DNA from: Norana najaformis
Taxonomy: Eukaryota; Annelida; Clitellata; Crassiclitellata; Hormogastridae
Reading direction: 5' to 3'
Length of the DNA stretch: 64,000 bases
Assembly (NCBI GenBank): GCA_964023275.1
Contig: OZ029916.1
Span: 45,355,304-45,419,303 of the forward strand
The notes beneath the pieces were generated by a model, which was not told the DNA's origin, searched no databases, and was given only the letters and a program-made list of their open reading frames with translations. The position numbers and the translations under genes were made by a program. This document shows, piece by piece, positions 23,330 through 36,100 of the stretch. Each line of letters opens with the position of its first letter. Position 1 is the first letter of the stretch.

Positions 23330-23640
23330 AATGTGTCTTTTGTGGGGTGCTGAGAAATTTCAGAAATTTACAATACATGTTCAAAGTATCTTGGTGGCAT
23401 CTGCAACCTCATTTAGCTGGAGACATAGAGTTGGATATCATGGACATAAAGGTGGATTTTTATGCCATCACAAGTGGCCTTGGCGACAGTGCAGAGGTAC
23501 AGAGGAACAGCAGGAGTCCTAAGACTGAACCTTTTGGAACACCAAACAGCATAACAATGAAGGATGACAAGTGAGAGCCTTCTACAGAGCACTTCACATG
23601 TAATGGATGACCTTCGGTCACAAAGGTCTTCAAAACTGGC
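23330..23640 (-). mobile_element. CR1/L2-type LINE reverse transcriptase fragment
   Basis: The minus strand encodes MLFGVPKGSVLGLLLFLCTS, the RT motif usually read GVPQGSVLGPLLF, and after a frame change HLYVHDIQLYVSS, the decayed counterpart of the catalytic YADDTQLY motif (YADD has become YVHD). It is a dead fragment immediately upstream of the bZIP gene. Confidence 0.75.
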
Positions 23641-26539
23641 ACAATGGCATATAATTTCTTATCAGGACTGGGATCTCTGAATTTTAACATAGTCGTCAGG
23701 CTCTCCGGTGGGATCGTAGCAGAGTCCCGGCCGCCAATGATTTTGGAATGTATTTTAAAATTTCTACAAAAAAGTGTGTTGCCATAAGGGGTCAAAGCTC
23801 CTCGGCTGGAACTTTTCTATAAACATTAGGCCGTGAGTTTTCGTCCGGTAAGCCATTTTTTCCTTCGTGCGCCAAACACAGAAAGAGATTTGCGAAAGTT
23901 TACTGAAAACTTTATACATTCGCCATTACAAGTAAAAGTAATATCAGTTGTATTTACCGTATCAAGCAACTAAGTCTATCATACCCTGTGCAACAAAGAA
24001 GTTGCTTTTTCTTCCGTTTCATTACATTACGTAATCAGACACTGGATGATCCAGAAGTCTGACCAAAGGGGCGTCTGTTACAACGGTCGAGGTGTTATTA
24101 TGTTAAAAATGTCTATGAGCATATTAGTCATTGCGACTTTTTGGACCGTAAGGTCTCTAAAATTTGAGAATATTTTTAGTCGTCCACCTTTTGCTTGTTC
24201 TTTTTTAGGCTTCCTGGGCCTTTTGCCCCATTGTTGAACATCTCACTCTCATTTCTCTTCATATTCGATTTCTCTTGTCCTATTCCACCGTCACCTATTT
24301 CTTTCTTACATTTCTCACCTTCATTTACGTTTCACCCATAAATTGGTTGCCACGAAACATGCTTGGGAACTAGCTCAATTACCTGCCCCTAAATCAAATA
24401 TCTTCTGGATCTGCCCGTGTTAAGGCAGTGTGCTGAAGTTACATGTACATTAAATTAAAAATCCTGAAGATCTCAACCGTGTTGTATCGGTATTCGCAGC
24501 CTATTGAAGCATGCTATAAGAATGTTCCAAAGTAGACTACATGTATTTAACTCTAAAACGCACTCATATCTGATGTGTTCGTCACAGTTTACAGGTAAGT
24601 CAGTACACAATATTTATGGCACTCCTATTGCCAAACCCCAAGGTTTACTCGTCCTTTAGAGATGGGGTCCTTAAAATAAGCGAATCCTCAACTGAACATA
24701 ATTAACCAGAAAGAAAGAAATAAGTAATAAGTTAGTAATCATTTTAGACAACATGAGCAGCTCCAAATAACACAGTTTAACTGGCTTTTAGTTCCTTTTC
24801 ATTTCTGTGTAATCTGCTGTTACGCACGAATAGGCCTACAACTTTTACATGAATCGCAGACTTACGGCGTTTAATTAGAAATAAAAGTATTTGAGAAAAA
24901 TCTTATTACACCCTTACTTACGTAGGCCCCTATTTCTTACTGAAAATTTTCCAATAAGCCTGATGCGCTCTATGTTTTCTCGCAATCTGGGCTGGCCATT
25001 GAGTTTATACTCAGCAGGAATTACTGAACCGAAAGGAGACTACCGCAAACTTTACTTAAAACCATTGTTTCTTACAAAACTGTCTTGATTCGGCTTCTTT
25101 TTACTGTATTTTAGAGAGATATTCATTTCTAATATGGCTACCAGTTAGTAGCGTGTTAGGCAGCTAGGTGGCGTTCAGCATGGTGCCTTTTAACTATACC
25201 GTTTTTATATATTACAGCCATAAACCCTCGAGGTTTCTTGTTACTAATGAAATTAATTAAAATAAATCGGCCAAAACTTAACGCAGAACATATACTGGAT
25301 TTCTTGGAGAATCCCAAAGAACGAAATTTTGCGTTCAATATACTAAAATTAATTTTATTCTTGCTAGCGTGCCATTGTGATCGGAGCGTTAAGATGGCGG
25401 CCTATTCAATCTTCTATAGGATTTGCTGTCTAATTTCTTTGCAAAACACTGACTGTTCGTCAATATTTCATAAACTTTTTAGAACTTGCAGTCATGTATA
25501 CTTGAAAGAGTTTCAAGTAGACAATTATAAAAATTAGATATCGACATATTTATAATGTCCTAATTCTTTCAATCCGCCATATTGCTCTCGCTGAATGAAG
25601 CTCTCTTATATGCTAGTTTTCGACTAAATTCCGACTGAACTGTTAGATAAAACTTTTAAAGTCAAATACTGGATTATATTTGCTGCCTGACACAAAGCAG
25701 CCCAGGGAAACAAGTAACTTAGGCCTATGTAATAATATAAGATTATATAAATTAGAAAACTGACAGTTTCCCATAATTCATAAAATATAGAGAAAATATA
25801 ATTTATTGGATGGAAGCGTTAGAGTTACAGAGTTCGACAGTTCAAAACGTTTAAATCAATAATTTTAAAGTTTTCACGAAGAAAACAATGTTAAAGTCAC
25901 AATTTTTACATGACGGCCTAATTATGTCTACATGTGCAGTCGAAATTTCGTATTTCATAGTCACACATTTATTAAGTAACATGCAGTAAATGTGGAACTA
26001 AGCGAAAATATAATAAATGGCGAAGAACATGAATTTTACCTTAATTTTATTCTGTAGCACGGAGAACTATTGTCGCAAATGCCAAACAGCAAGTGGTGTC
26101 CTTTGTTTGAAAATCGCCAAAGACAGTGGCTGGGTACTAGAGTGGGGTCACAGGACATGTCATAGGTCATGTCTATGGTCAGGACAGATGACATTACTCG
26201 CAGTCAGTTCAACGTTCAGGTCAATATATTATTTTGACTAAAAACTTATGCTGAGTGAGACACATACTTTCATTGCTTAGAAAGCTTTAAGATATTATAA
26301 AATTACATAAATAATATCTTTTCACTTAATAGATCCTAGTTATAGCTGTACTTAAGAAAGTAAGTAAGTAAGACAGTAAGCAGGCTTTTTATTAATGTCA
26401 GACAAACGATAACATTTTACGTTGATGTAGTTAGCTGTTACTGCTAGTCAGAAAAAGCCCATAACGGCAGCTCTATGAGCCCTTATTACGCTCGCTTGAT
26501 GATGGTTGTACTAAAGTATCTGTTGTGGAAATCATAAAT
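23641..26539. other. intergenic between bZIP and GPX array
   Basis: No coding exon recognised. It should contain the bZIP promoter and first exon. A GTAAGTAAGTAAG run lies at about 26355-26370. Open frames at 25238-25537 and 26017-26241 have no recognisable family. Confidence 0.4.
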
Positions 26540-26869
26540 CCGGAACACATTATTTATAATAACTAAACATTCCTAGTCACCGGAAAAGCAGATTGTTGGA
26601 AAGCAGATATTTTAAAGCTTCTATAGAAGTATGAAGTTTTGCCAAAAAATTGTTATGCTAGTTTTTCATAAAAATATCTATTGTCACAGAAACAGCAGGA
26701 AGTTACTATAATAATTTATTTCATTTTAGCGCAAAAATCTGATATCAAGATTGGGATACAAATGAAGGCCTTGTAAAACGATGAACTTCAATCACAGAAT
26801 CGTAGATGCCATAAAGTTAGTCTATTTAACTCTTTAAAATTGTGTTTTAGAATGTAAAATTCTTCGTGT

Positions 26870-26875
26870 TTTATT
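26870..26875 (-). terminator. polyadenylation signal, GPX copy A
   Basis: AATAAA on the minus strand, about 245 bp after the stop codon and 75 bp after the SECIS-like hairpin. It is conserved at the same place in copies B and C. Confidence 0.75.
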
Positions 26876-26939
26876 GAGAAATCTTTTCGTGGCACAGTCG
26901 AGTCAGACGCAGATGAGCCCATTATTCCTGTCAGACGAG

Positions 26940-27000
26940 GTACGACACAATTTCTGACCTGCTCCACCCATGAAGGGTTTAAGGGCAAAGTCATCATAAA
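26940..27000 (-). promoter_or_regulatory. SECIS-like element, GPX copy A
   Basis: In the 3' UTR the minus strand reads ATGA, then TGACTTTGCCC, an unpaired TTAAA, a CCC/GGG mini-stem with a TTCAT loop, then GGAGCAGGTCA and GAAA. TGACTT pairs with AGGTCA and GCCC with GGAGC with small bulges. AUGA and AGAA would form the non-Watson-Crick quartet, with AAA in the apical bulge, as in form II SECIS elements. The element would let UGA be read as selenocysteine. The 3' half of the quartet is AGAA rather than the usual UGAN. Confidence 0.7.
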
Positions 27001-27118
27001 GTCGACAGAAAAGACGGCTCGTTTGCCTGGAACATCGCCTGGCCAAGACAACATTACTCGAATAAAATGAACGCTGAAAAACGCAAAAGTCCTGGTAGAT
27101 TGCTGATCCTGTGTCAAA

Positions 27119-30100
27119 CTACCAATACTTTCCCAAGTCCTTCTTTATCGCCTGAAAACAAACAAGCCGACAAACAAACAACGTAATTTATTTAAAACTG
27201 AGAATTTAATAAGTAGGTAAAGTAACGCTCCTGTGCCTTATGGAGCATCGTAGTGGAGGTGCCAAACAACGATGTAATTTGTGTCAAACAGAAACAACGT
27301 TTTAAATACTCGAAGACCAGTCCCTTAAGCTACCCCCAAGAGGCAGCCATGGGTACAAATTGGTAGCAACTGCATTTTCTCAGCCTTGGCATATAACAGT
27401 GCTCAGGTGTTTATTCTTCTCCCTTACCGCTTGATCACTGCACCAAAATGTGAGCTTAATGCACTAACTTGATAGCCGAGTTGCTAATGAGACGCCAGTG
27501 AAACAGAAATAATAATATATGTTTCTGTAGGAGCGGGAATTGAATACAGGCTATAACTCTAATTTTTCAACGAAAAAATAATAACAACTTGCAAAGTCTT
27601 AGCAGGTACTATACTGATTCCTCTTCTTCCCCTTTTCTATCTTGCCGCTCCAGCTGTAAACCTCCATCCACCGTAGACGTCTGACAGCCTGCCTGCTGGA
27701 CCATGGGATCTTGACCCGGAACCGTTTCTGAACTGCCTGCATAAAGATTTTGCTTTGACTGGGCGCCTCTTAATAAGCTGGTTCCCGCTATTCAGCTTTC
27801 GTTGGGCGCTGTAGAAATTTCGAGTTTACGATTACAATTGGGTTGATTCGCCAGTCCACCCAACAAATGTCAAGCCTTTCCAGTGGTTGACCCATCTAAA
27901 AGGAATCCTTGAATTGTTTATTTATCTGTTTAGTTAGTAATATTATGCGCACAATGTCATAAATCTGAATCCGGGCCGTGAGTCGAGCGTTTGCGAACAA
28001 TTACACAGGTTCATTACACGGAGTCCCCTCAGCAGGTGCAAATCCGGAATCGTTGGATTAGAGGCCCGGTGTGCTACCGAACAGACAGACCATCATGCCA
28101 TACAATGAAAATGACCCATACACTGACTTATTCCAAAGGAATGCCTCTACACTGTGCCATATTGTGGCCACAGAATGTACATGCACGCTTTTTCATAGCC
28201 ACCCTATGGTCTTATCCAAACTCATTTTTCAATGGACGTAGATCCCCATTTATGAGCAGTGCTATCTTAAGAAGGAAAGCTCACGTTATTAGCGGCAGGT
28301 TTTATGATTGCTAAAGCTGGAACTCCGCCACTGCCGTATTCAGATGGTGCCAGTCCCAAGCCTGGATAAAGGAGGAAGGCGAAGTCTATGGCCTTTGTTG
28401 TCATAAGATGTCGTTAAACATTGGAACTACTAGTATTGCTAACGCTGGTCTGCTGGCACTTCTGAGCGCATGTCTCGAAGGCCTGCAGCATAAATTCACT
28501 GAACAAAGGAATGCAGTGTTACTGAAAAAGTATATATACACTGAAGAAATAAATAAAAACTCACAAACGGTTCGACGGTTGAAGCATAGCGTGCAACTGG
28601 AATACCTTCCTTGTTTACTAGGAACTTTGAAAAATTCCACTTGATGAAGCTGCCAAACAGAAAAATTAAGCGAATCCTCCTCACAAATTCTGAATTTCTT
28701 CAGTCACAGAGAAACCGAGATAGACGGCTTTTTTAGAAGCACCAAAAGCAAAACCACCAGGCCAACAGCCAGACCTTAGCCGACTTGCTAGTGGAGCATC
28801 AGAACGTGATATGCAAGACTGAACTGTAGCTGAAAAGCATTTATATAGCACCATTCAAAGTCAGACGCGGAAACACTATGTCTGTTCCATCACTGCATTG
28901 CTGTTTTAGGGTCGGTGTAAACATTAAGTTTGGAGTCCAGTTGGATACATGGATTTTTGGGTTTGCCGTTCACCTTCACGATTCGTGTGCCGAGAATAAA
29001 AATTAAATCAAATTCAAACTTGGAGTAATTGCCTGCAAGACTATGCAATAAAGTCAGTGGCAGCACTTACAAATTATGCTTACCTTTCATTACTCCACCT
29101 TACCTTTCATTACTCCACTAAGTCTTCTGATAGTCTATCTCGAGTGAATACTGCTCCTGGTGGCGACCACTGATGCTTTTGTTTCAGCATTAATCGTCAT
29201 TAAGGGGCCATGCTGTCTCACAATTTGTACCTTACCCAACAGACGTAAAAAATGTTGGGCCGAGAAACATACAAGATTAAAAATCCTTAAAACATGTTTA
29301 ACAAAGTAGGTAGCCGATAATTTAGTGCATCGAAGGCAAATTGGCCTAGTTTGATAATGTCAGGTAGTCAAGGTCACCTATAGAAAGAAGGATTGACGCT
29401 TGAAAATGACACGACTGAGAGCATCGTTTGAGGTGCCATCGATCAGTGCATAGTTTAGCTTGACCTATAGGCCTACCTTGGCCGGTAGCCTGAGTTGGTA
29501 GGCTGAGCTGGTATATAGCCTGAGCTGTTATGTAGCCTTTGTAGGCTGAGTTGGTAGGCTTAGTTGGAATTTAGGCTTAGACTGGTCTGTAGCCTGCGAT
29601 GGTAGGTTTAGTCGGTTTGTAGGCTGAGACGGTAGAGTTAGTTGGAATGTAGGCTTAGCTTACCCTGAGCTGGTATGTAGCCTGAGTTGGTAGACTTAGT
29701 TGAAAGATAGGCTTAGCTTGTGGGATATATATATATATATATATATACCCGGGGGCTCTAGAGGCAAACGGCAGAAGAGAAGTAGTCATATAGTAGCGTG
29801 CTTGACTCTAAGTCCGCCGTAGTGAAGAACACTTTAGGGGTGTCCGGTGACTATAAAGTCGGTCGGTCAACTGTTGTTATAAAGCTTATTGTCTTTTCAC
29901 TAATTTGGATCTGTGTTTGAGTTAAATGCGAATAAATGAATAAATTACAATTCGTTGTTCGGATTCAAGAAGAAGCCTCCCGCTAGACTTAGGGGAGCCG
30001 AACCCAACGGACTTGTGGGTAAAATCTGCTGAGTCAACAAAGAAAACCACGTCTACAAAGCCACATTATGGTGGAACTTAAAAGTTCTAAGATTAGATTG

Positions 30101-33100
30101 GATTCTTTAATCCAAGTACCACTACTCAATGACCACTTTGAGAGGTGTATAAGAAATAAACAGTTGCTTTACCCCAAAATGATGGCACTAATGAAACTCA
30201 CTCTCCCAGTGTTCCGCCTTTCTTCTTCTTGAGATACTTCCACAGGGGATCAGCATTTCCACCGTTGACCTCAATCTTAGAGAACAGGTCGAACTTTACT
30301 CCATAATTCTCGTTCGCAAATTTCTTGATCTCTTCGTTAGGATCGGGTTCCTGTCAAATCAAAACGACAATCTAACCTTTTCACTGATTGGCAGAGTAGA
30401 ACTGGACAGCAAGGGTCTTAAAATAAATATGAATAAAACAGAGACCATGGTATGCTCCAAAATGGATGAGACACTTGTGGTCAAGGACATAACAGGAAAT
30501 GCATTGAAACTAGTAGAAATCTTTAAGTATCTTGGGTCGATAATGAATGCTAAAGGAGAATGCAAACATGATGTTAAGAACAGGATTAAGGCAGCGTGGC
30601 AAAAATGGAAAGACCTACCGAGCGTATCATGCGATGTCAAAATGCCGGTTCAAGTCAAAGTAAAGGTGTACAAAACAACATTAATACCAGTGGTGATTTA
30701 TTGGGATCAGAAGCCTGGACAGTGACGAAATAGGAGGAGAAGCTGCTGTAGAGAACGGAAATGAGAATGCTGCGATGGGTACTTGGAATCTCACTGAAAG
30801 ACAAGAAAAGGAATGAGTATATGAGGCAGAAATTGGGAGTGGCATGTATATCTGACAAGATACGAGAAGCCAGGTTGAGGTGGCATGATCATGTGATGAG
30901 AAGAAAAGCGGAAAACTGCATTAAAAGAATTATGGCAGCTGAGGTTTACGGACGCCACAGTAGTGGACGACAAAAGAAGAGATGGAGAGACATGATTCAG
31001 CAAGACCTAAAGCTCCTCAGATTGAAGATTGAAGATATTGAAGATAGAAATAAATGGAAAAGAAGGATTCGTGTGGCTGACCCCTCTCTTAGGAGGGATT
31101 AATTCCAGCCAGAAGGAAGAAGAAGAAATCTAACTTTTCATACGCCAGTTTGCGCTTACGGTACAATTCGCTTTTTAAAGTTTTCCATGCATTTTTATTA
31201 TTTTAGGTGGGAATGATCATCCTGCAAGGAATGAAAAATTACATTAGGAGTATGTTGGAAGCAGATCTATCAAAAATCACACATCATCTCAGTTTTTGAG
31301 GCTATTTAGAAAAGTATCACTGAAGGCGATGGTGTTATTGCACTGAACACTGATGGAAAGGCATTAGTTTAATTAATGTCTACAAATATATAATATATAT
31401 ATATATCGTGTCTTCACACATTGTAAGCAAATGATCATTGATACATAAACAATTGATAAGAAAATTACAATTCACAGCCAAGCCAAATTTGCTATTGTTT
31501 TAACGAACATGAGCTCCATGCACGTGGCTAACTTAGCAGAACTGCACAAGTTCAGTATGGATTATTAGACATCATTTTCTCGGCCTCAGCATGTGAAGCC
31601 AATCGTCTCTCTCACATTATTTACTGTAATCTTCAACTAACAGCTAAACTGTTTATTTATTTTAATTCACAGCAGTTATCACTCACGTGAGATCAGTTAA
31701 TCAAATAAGTGCGCACAGAAATTCTGTCCAGGGTTGTTATATGGAGTCAGCTCAGCAGGCGCGAACCCACAATCGTGAGTTACAGACCAGGCACAAAACT
31801 GAACAGACTACCTTGCCACACTAAACTACAGTATCGCATATCAGACCACTGTGCAGCAGAATTACCTAAAATCTACTGCAGGAATAAAAATCTTATGCTT
31901 CCACCCGGGTTAGGAATCGAAGTTTGGACCTGTGGCTGGCAGTCAGCACTAAGCCATGAGACCAGACTCCCCACTCGATCCCTACCTTAATTAAACAGCT
32001 GTTACATGCAATTTACTGGACTTTCTGACAGATACCAGCAGTAAAATATGCGTGGCTCTTTCTGTTGAACTTCACCCACCTACATAAAAGCTGTTGTGTC
32101 AACAAATATAAATAATATTTTTTGTGATTTTTGTAAGAAAAAAATTAAAAACATGTCAGCAAATTTGGTAGCCGATTGATTGGTGCATCGAAGCCAGATT
32201 GGAGTGTTATCTTACTCCTAATTGTCATGGTCAACCCTAGAGAGAAGGAAAACACAATATGAAATGTATATATTCAGCACTTATTCAAAAAGATTCAAAC
32301 AATAACCTGACACTATAAATGCCAACAACAAAAATGATAAAGACGTTCACGAAAATAAAAAAATAAAAAAACGCAAAGTTTAATCGAAAATGTTTTCAAC
32401 GTCTATGTTTTACCCTATATTTCGATCTGTAGAGAAATAAACCCAACAAGGACTTCGATTACTCAAACCCTTCCCACCTGGCTTCCAAATTGGTTGCATG
32501 GAAAAGCAAGGATCCGCAGTCCATTCGATTCTGCAAACTCGTCGTACAGAGCTTGCAGTTGCTTGTAGTTTTTGTCGGTGAAACCTCATTCGCATGCAAC
32601 ATTAACGATTAGACAGACGTGACCTCTGAACAGAAACAGAATCGAAAGCCATCAAATTATTTAAAAGGAGAGTTCTAACCAGATAGTCAAACAAGCTGCT
32701 GAGCAGAGAATCTACAATTTAAGGCTGACTTCGCTGGATAAGTATTGTGGTTTTTGTTTTCAACCGAAAGAACTTTCAATCCCTAAATCTGACCTCTCTG
32801 CCGAGGACTAATCCAGTAATTGTTACCACAAACTCATATAGCACCTCCTCAAGAGAGACTCATCAGAGATGCTCCTGACCTGACATAAACCCGATCGAAC
32901 AAAATGGTTTTCGAGTGTTTACAGAATAGAGCTAATGAAAGACAAAGGAGCTTAGGTCGTATAGGATGCTAGGCAACCTATTCCAGAAATTGCACCTACC
33001 ACAGCAAAGCTTCTGTCGTGCACCATGGAAGTTTTTGACCGGTGGCACAACTAAGGTATCACGAGCAGCAGAACGAAGGGATCTACAGCCACGATTAAGA

Positions 33101-36100
33101 CGATTGCAATCACAAGTGACTGATTATCTGAGCTTACATTTACACATGCAATTGTTGCACCACCCATTAAAAAGCTAAATACCTGAGCTTACCTTGACAC
33201 TTGCAATTGTATCATCTGTGGAAAAGGTAAATACAAACCGGTATTTTTCCAAGGAAACCTCATGACCGTCTATGTCTTTGACGGTGAATTCGTAGATCGA
33301 TGAAGCCTTCTTATACCAATCCTTAGGCTGTGCTTCTGCCTAAAATATCAGCAAAACCATGAGCATGACAAACTCGCCCTAACCTACTGAAGATAGCCTT
33401 TGAAATTCTGAAGGAAATTGTAACACCATAAGATATTATCTAATTTTCTTTTGGCATCTGAAAACCGCTCACCTTAGAATCATCAGGCCAAATAATCTTT
33501 CCATCTTTGGCGTAACTGTACTTAATGCAGGTGCTACCGGTAAAGTAGTATCCAATCAGTATATGTATGTAAAAATCTGGGCTTTTGTATAGCTCATTTT
33601 AAGGCCTTCTCCCATAAAAACCTCCCAGTATCACACATACCATTAATAACTTTCTGTCCTACAGCCAACAAGTATCTTAGGCATAAAATGGTTCAAGATG
33701 AGGTCTTTGCACATTTATATTCTTTGCTGTATTAGCTATCAAACTGTAGTCCCTGTGTAGAGTTTCGATGTTTAATTATTTTTATTTTCAATTTTATTAT
33801 GTACCTTGAAACAATGACTTAATTTAACATGTACCCTTTGTGTCCTATTTTGAAGTCTGTGTGCATTGATATATACTTCCCAGGTAACCCCCGGTACCGA
33901 ATTGCACTGCTTTTCGACAGAGGCATGGTGTTCGCAAACAACTTTCCCAGGGTCGTTAAACGGAGTCAAACCCGCAACCATTGACCAAACTCGTTACTGA
34001 GATACCAAACTGTCGCAAAAACCACCGTCCGCACAATATAATGTCCAGACCGTGTTATAACAGAATTCGTGTTATAACGGAGCTCATGATGTGTTTTAAA
34101 AGTATATAGTTTTCTGAATTGTGCTACACATGAGATCATTTCAAAGCAGAAATTTATCTCAACTCTCAGCCAAAACATGTGATCAGAGTCGATAAATACT
34201 GATGCAAGTCTTGTCGTTATCAGAAAGGTCAAGAATCAAGACATCATGTTAAGGCCTCTATCTGATGTTCTATGAACAGTACCCTATGAGTAAGCACAGA
34301 TATGTTCAGCTGATACACAAAAAGGCCATAGTATAAATGCTCTGATGAAATCTTCAAAGCATATGGTGACTACGTACAGTTGAAATATAGATATTCCTTG
34401 TTTGGTTGCTTTTATTATAAATTGGAAACTTCTATCGCGCCAGTAAACTAGTAAAAAAGTTACAACTATTTCTTCTATACTGCTACTTTCCACTTGAAAA
34501 GTTGACAAATCGCGAGTTAAAACTTAGTTAAAATTTAGATATCTATTTATATTAACATTTTAACATGCAAAATTAGTTATGCAGTCAGAAGTTTAGCAGT
34601 TCAGCCAGAAGTTTAACATTTTAGTCTAACTTTCATTCAAAACTGCAACCATTCCTCTTCGACAAGTCCTATCTCGATTCCTCCTCGTCCCCTTACCTAT
34701 CTTGCCGCTCAAATTCTAAACACCATCCAACGTATCCGTCTGACTGTCTGCCTGCCTGTCCCTTAGAGCGTGACCTGGAACCGAATATGACCCTACCTGC
34801 CTATCCATTTTGTTTTTGCCTGAGCGCCTACGAGTAAGCCTGTTCCCGCGGCTCAGCTCTGTTTAGATGCTGTAGAATTCTCATTTTACAAATACGATTA
34901 TATTGTACATCTGTGAAAATTGTGCACAAGGGCCCAACTATTTTGAACATGTTTCTTGCGTTACTGCCGCCCGAGTCGATTCGGAGATGGGTGAAAGTGA
35001 TGCCGAAATTTCGAAACAAATTTCTGATTTGACGGGGATTCAAACCCCCGACCTCCCTCAAGTGACTGTCCAGTAGTCTTTCTTCTAGCGCACCCCAGTT
35101 TGTAATGTACTGTAATCGAACATTTATAAAGCGCCACTTCAGGATAGACTCTTCAGAGGTGTATCAAACTAGTGGCGAAAAACGGGCAACTGTTCAGTAA
35201 AGGTTGACAGAAGGGTGAAGTAACACATCTGCTCATTTTACAGAACTGCTCTCTGGGGTCATCTTTAACTCACGATTTTTCTAACCTTTTCGCACGTAGG
35301 CGTACATACTAAATATTTTGTAACAGTAAAAAGTTGCAGTTTTCACTAAAATATGCCTATTCGGCACTTCCAGCCCAACTGAATGCAACATTAGACCATT
35401 TATAGAATTTTCCAAATCTGGCTGGGTTTTCTCATGCGCGGTCACATGTGACCCATTTCAGAAGTGAAATAATATCATATGAAATCGTTGATAAACACCT
35501 CAATTGAAAGATTGCTGTGAGAGATCCTAGACAGATAGCATCAACGTAGAATTAAACCCATTTGAACATCGACCAAAATCTTATTTATCCAACCTGTTGA
35601 ACTTCTTAACGTTGATCTAAAGATTACACAAGAGTAACTGTTTAGAACAAATGGTGAGATAAGTCTCAACTTGACCGATGAAATCCGATAAATGATTATA
35701 ATCGGGATATGATCTCAATATTTGGGACTTCAAGCTTCTGCTGACCCCACAGATCTAGGCAGCATATTTATAAAATTATTATACCTGCATTTATAAGGCG
35801 CCACTATCTAATGACTTTGTATCAATCAATGGCGTCGAGCTATTGTGAGTTAAGGTCCCTACACAGTAACCGTTTCGGAGGAGGCTCGAACCCGTACTCT
35901 CCGCGTTACAAGCCGAGCGCTTGATCCAAACAAAAGTTGTACCAAGTGCTGTAAAGTAACTGCTTATTTATTTACATACACCTGTATACGCTCTTGATGG
36001 CAACGTCTATGCTTTACACATTAACTTGGCATACTAATAACACTATTACCATGATTCACACAACATGTGTAGCATGTAGGCCTGTCATCATTCACACATG

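Noticed and set aside
25238-25537. 99-residue open frame in the bZIP-GPX interval
   Set aside because: No family resemblance, and AT-rich composition typical of chance open frames.
32586-32588. TGA in GPX copies read as stop codons, making all three genes pseudogenes
   Set aside because: The TGA falls exactly at the GPX4 Sec position in all three copies, family similarity continues through four exons after it, and a SECIS-like hairpin follows in each 3' UTR.
32966-33178. Open frame [17 protein letters not shown] as a GPX-linked exon
   Set aside because: It belongs to a dispersed repeat found in the same intron of all three copies, with the frame not kept in B or C and no fitting splice sites.
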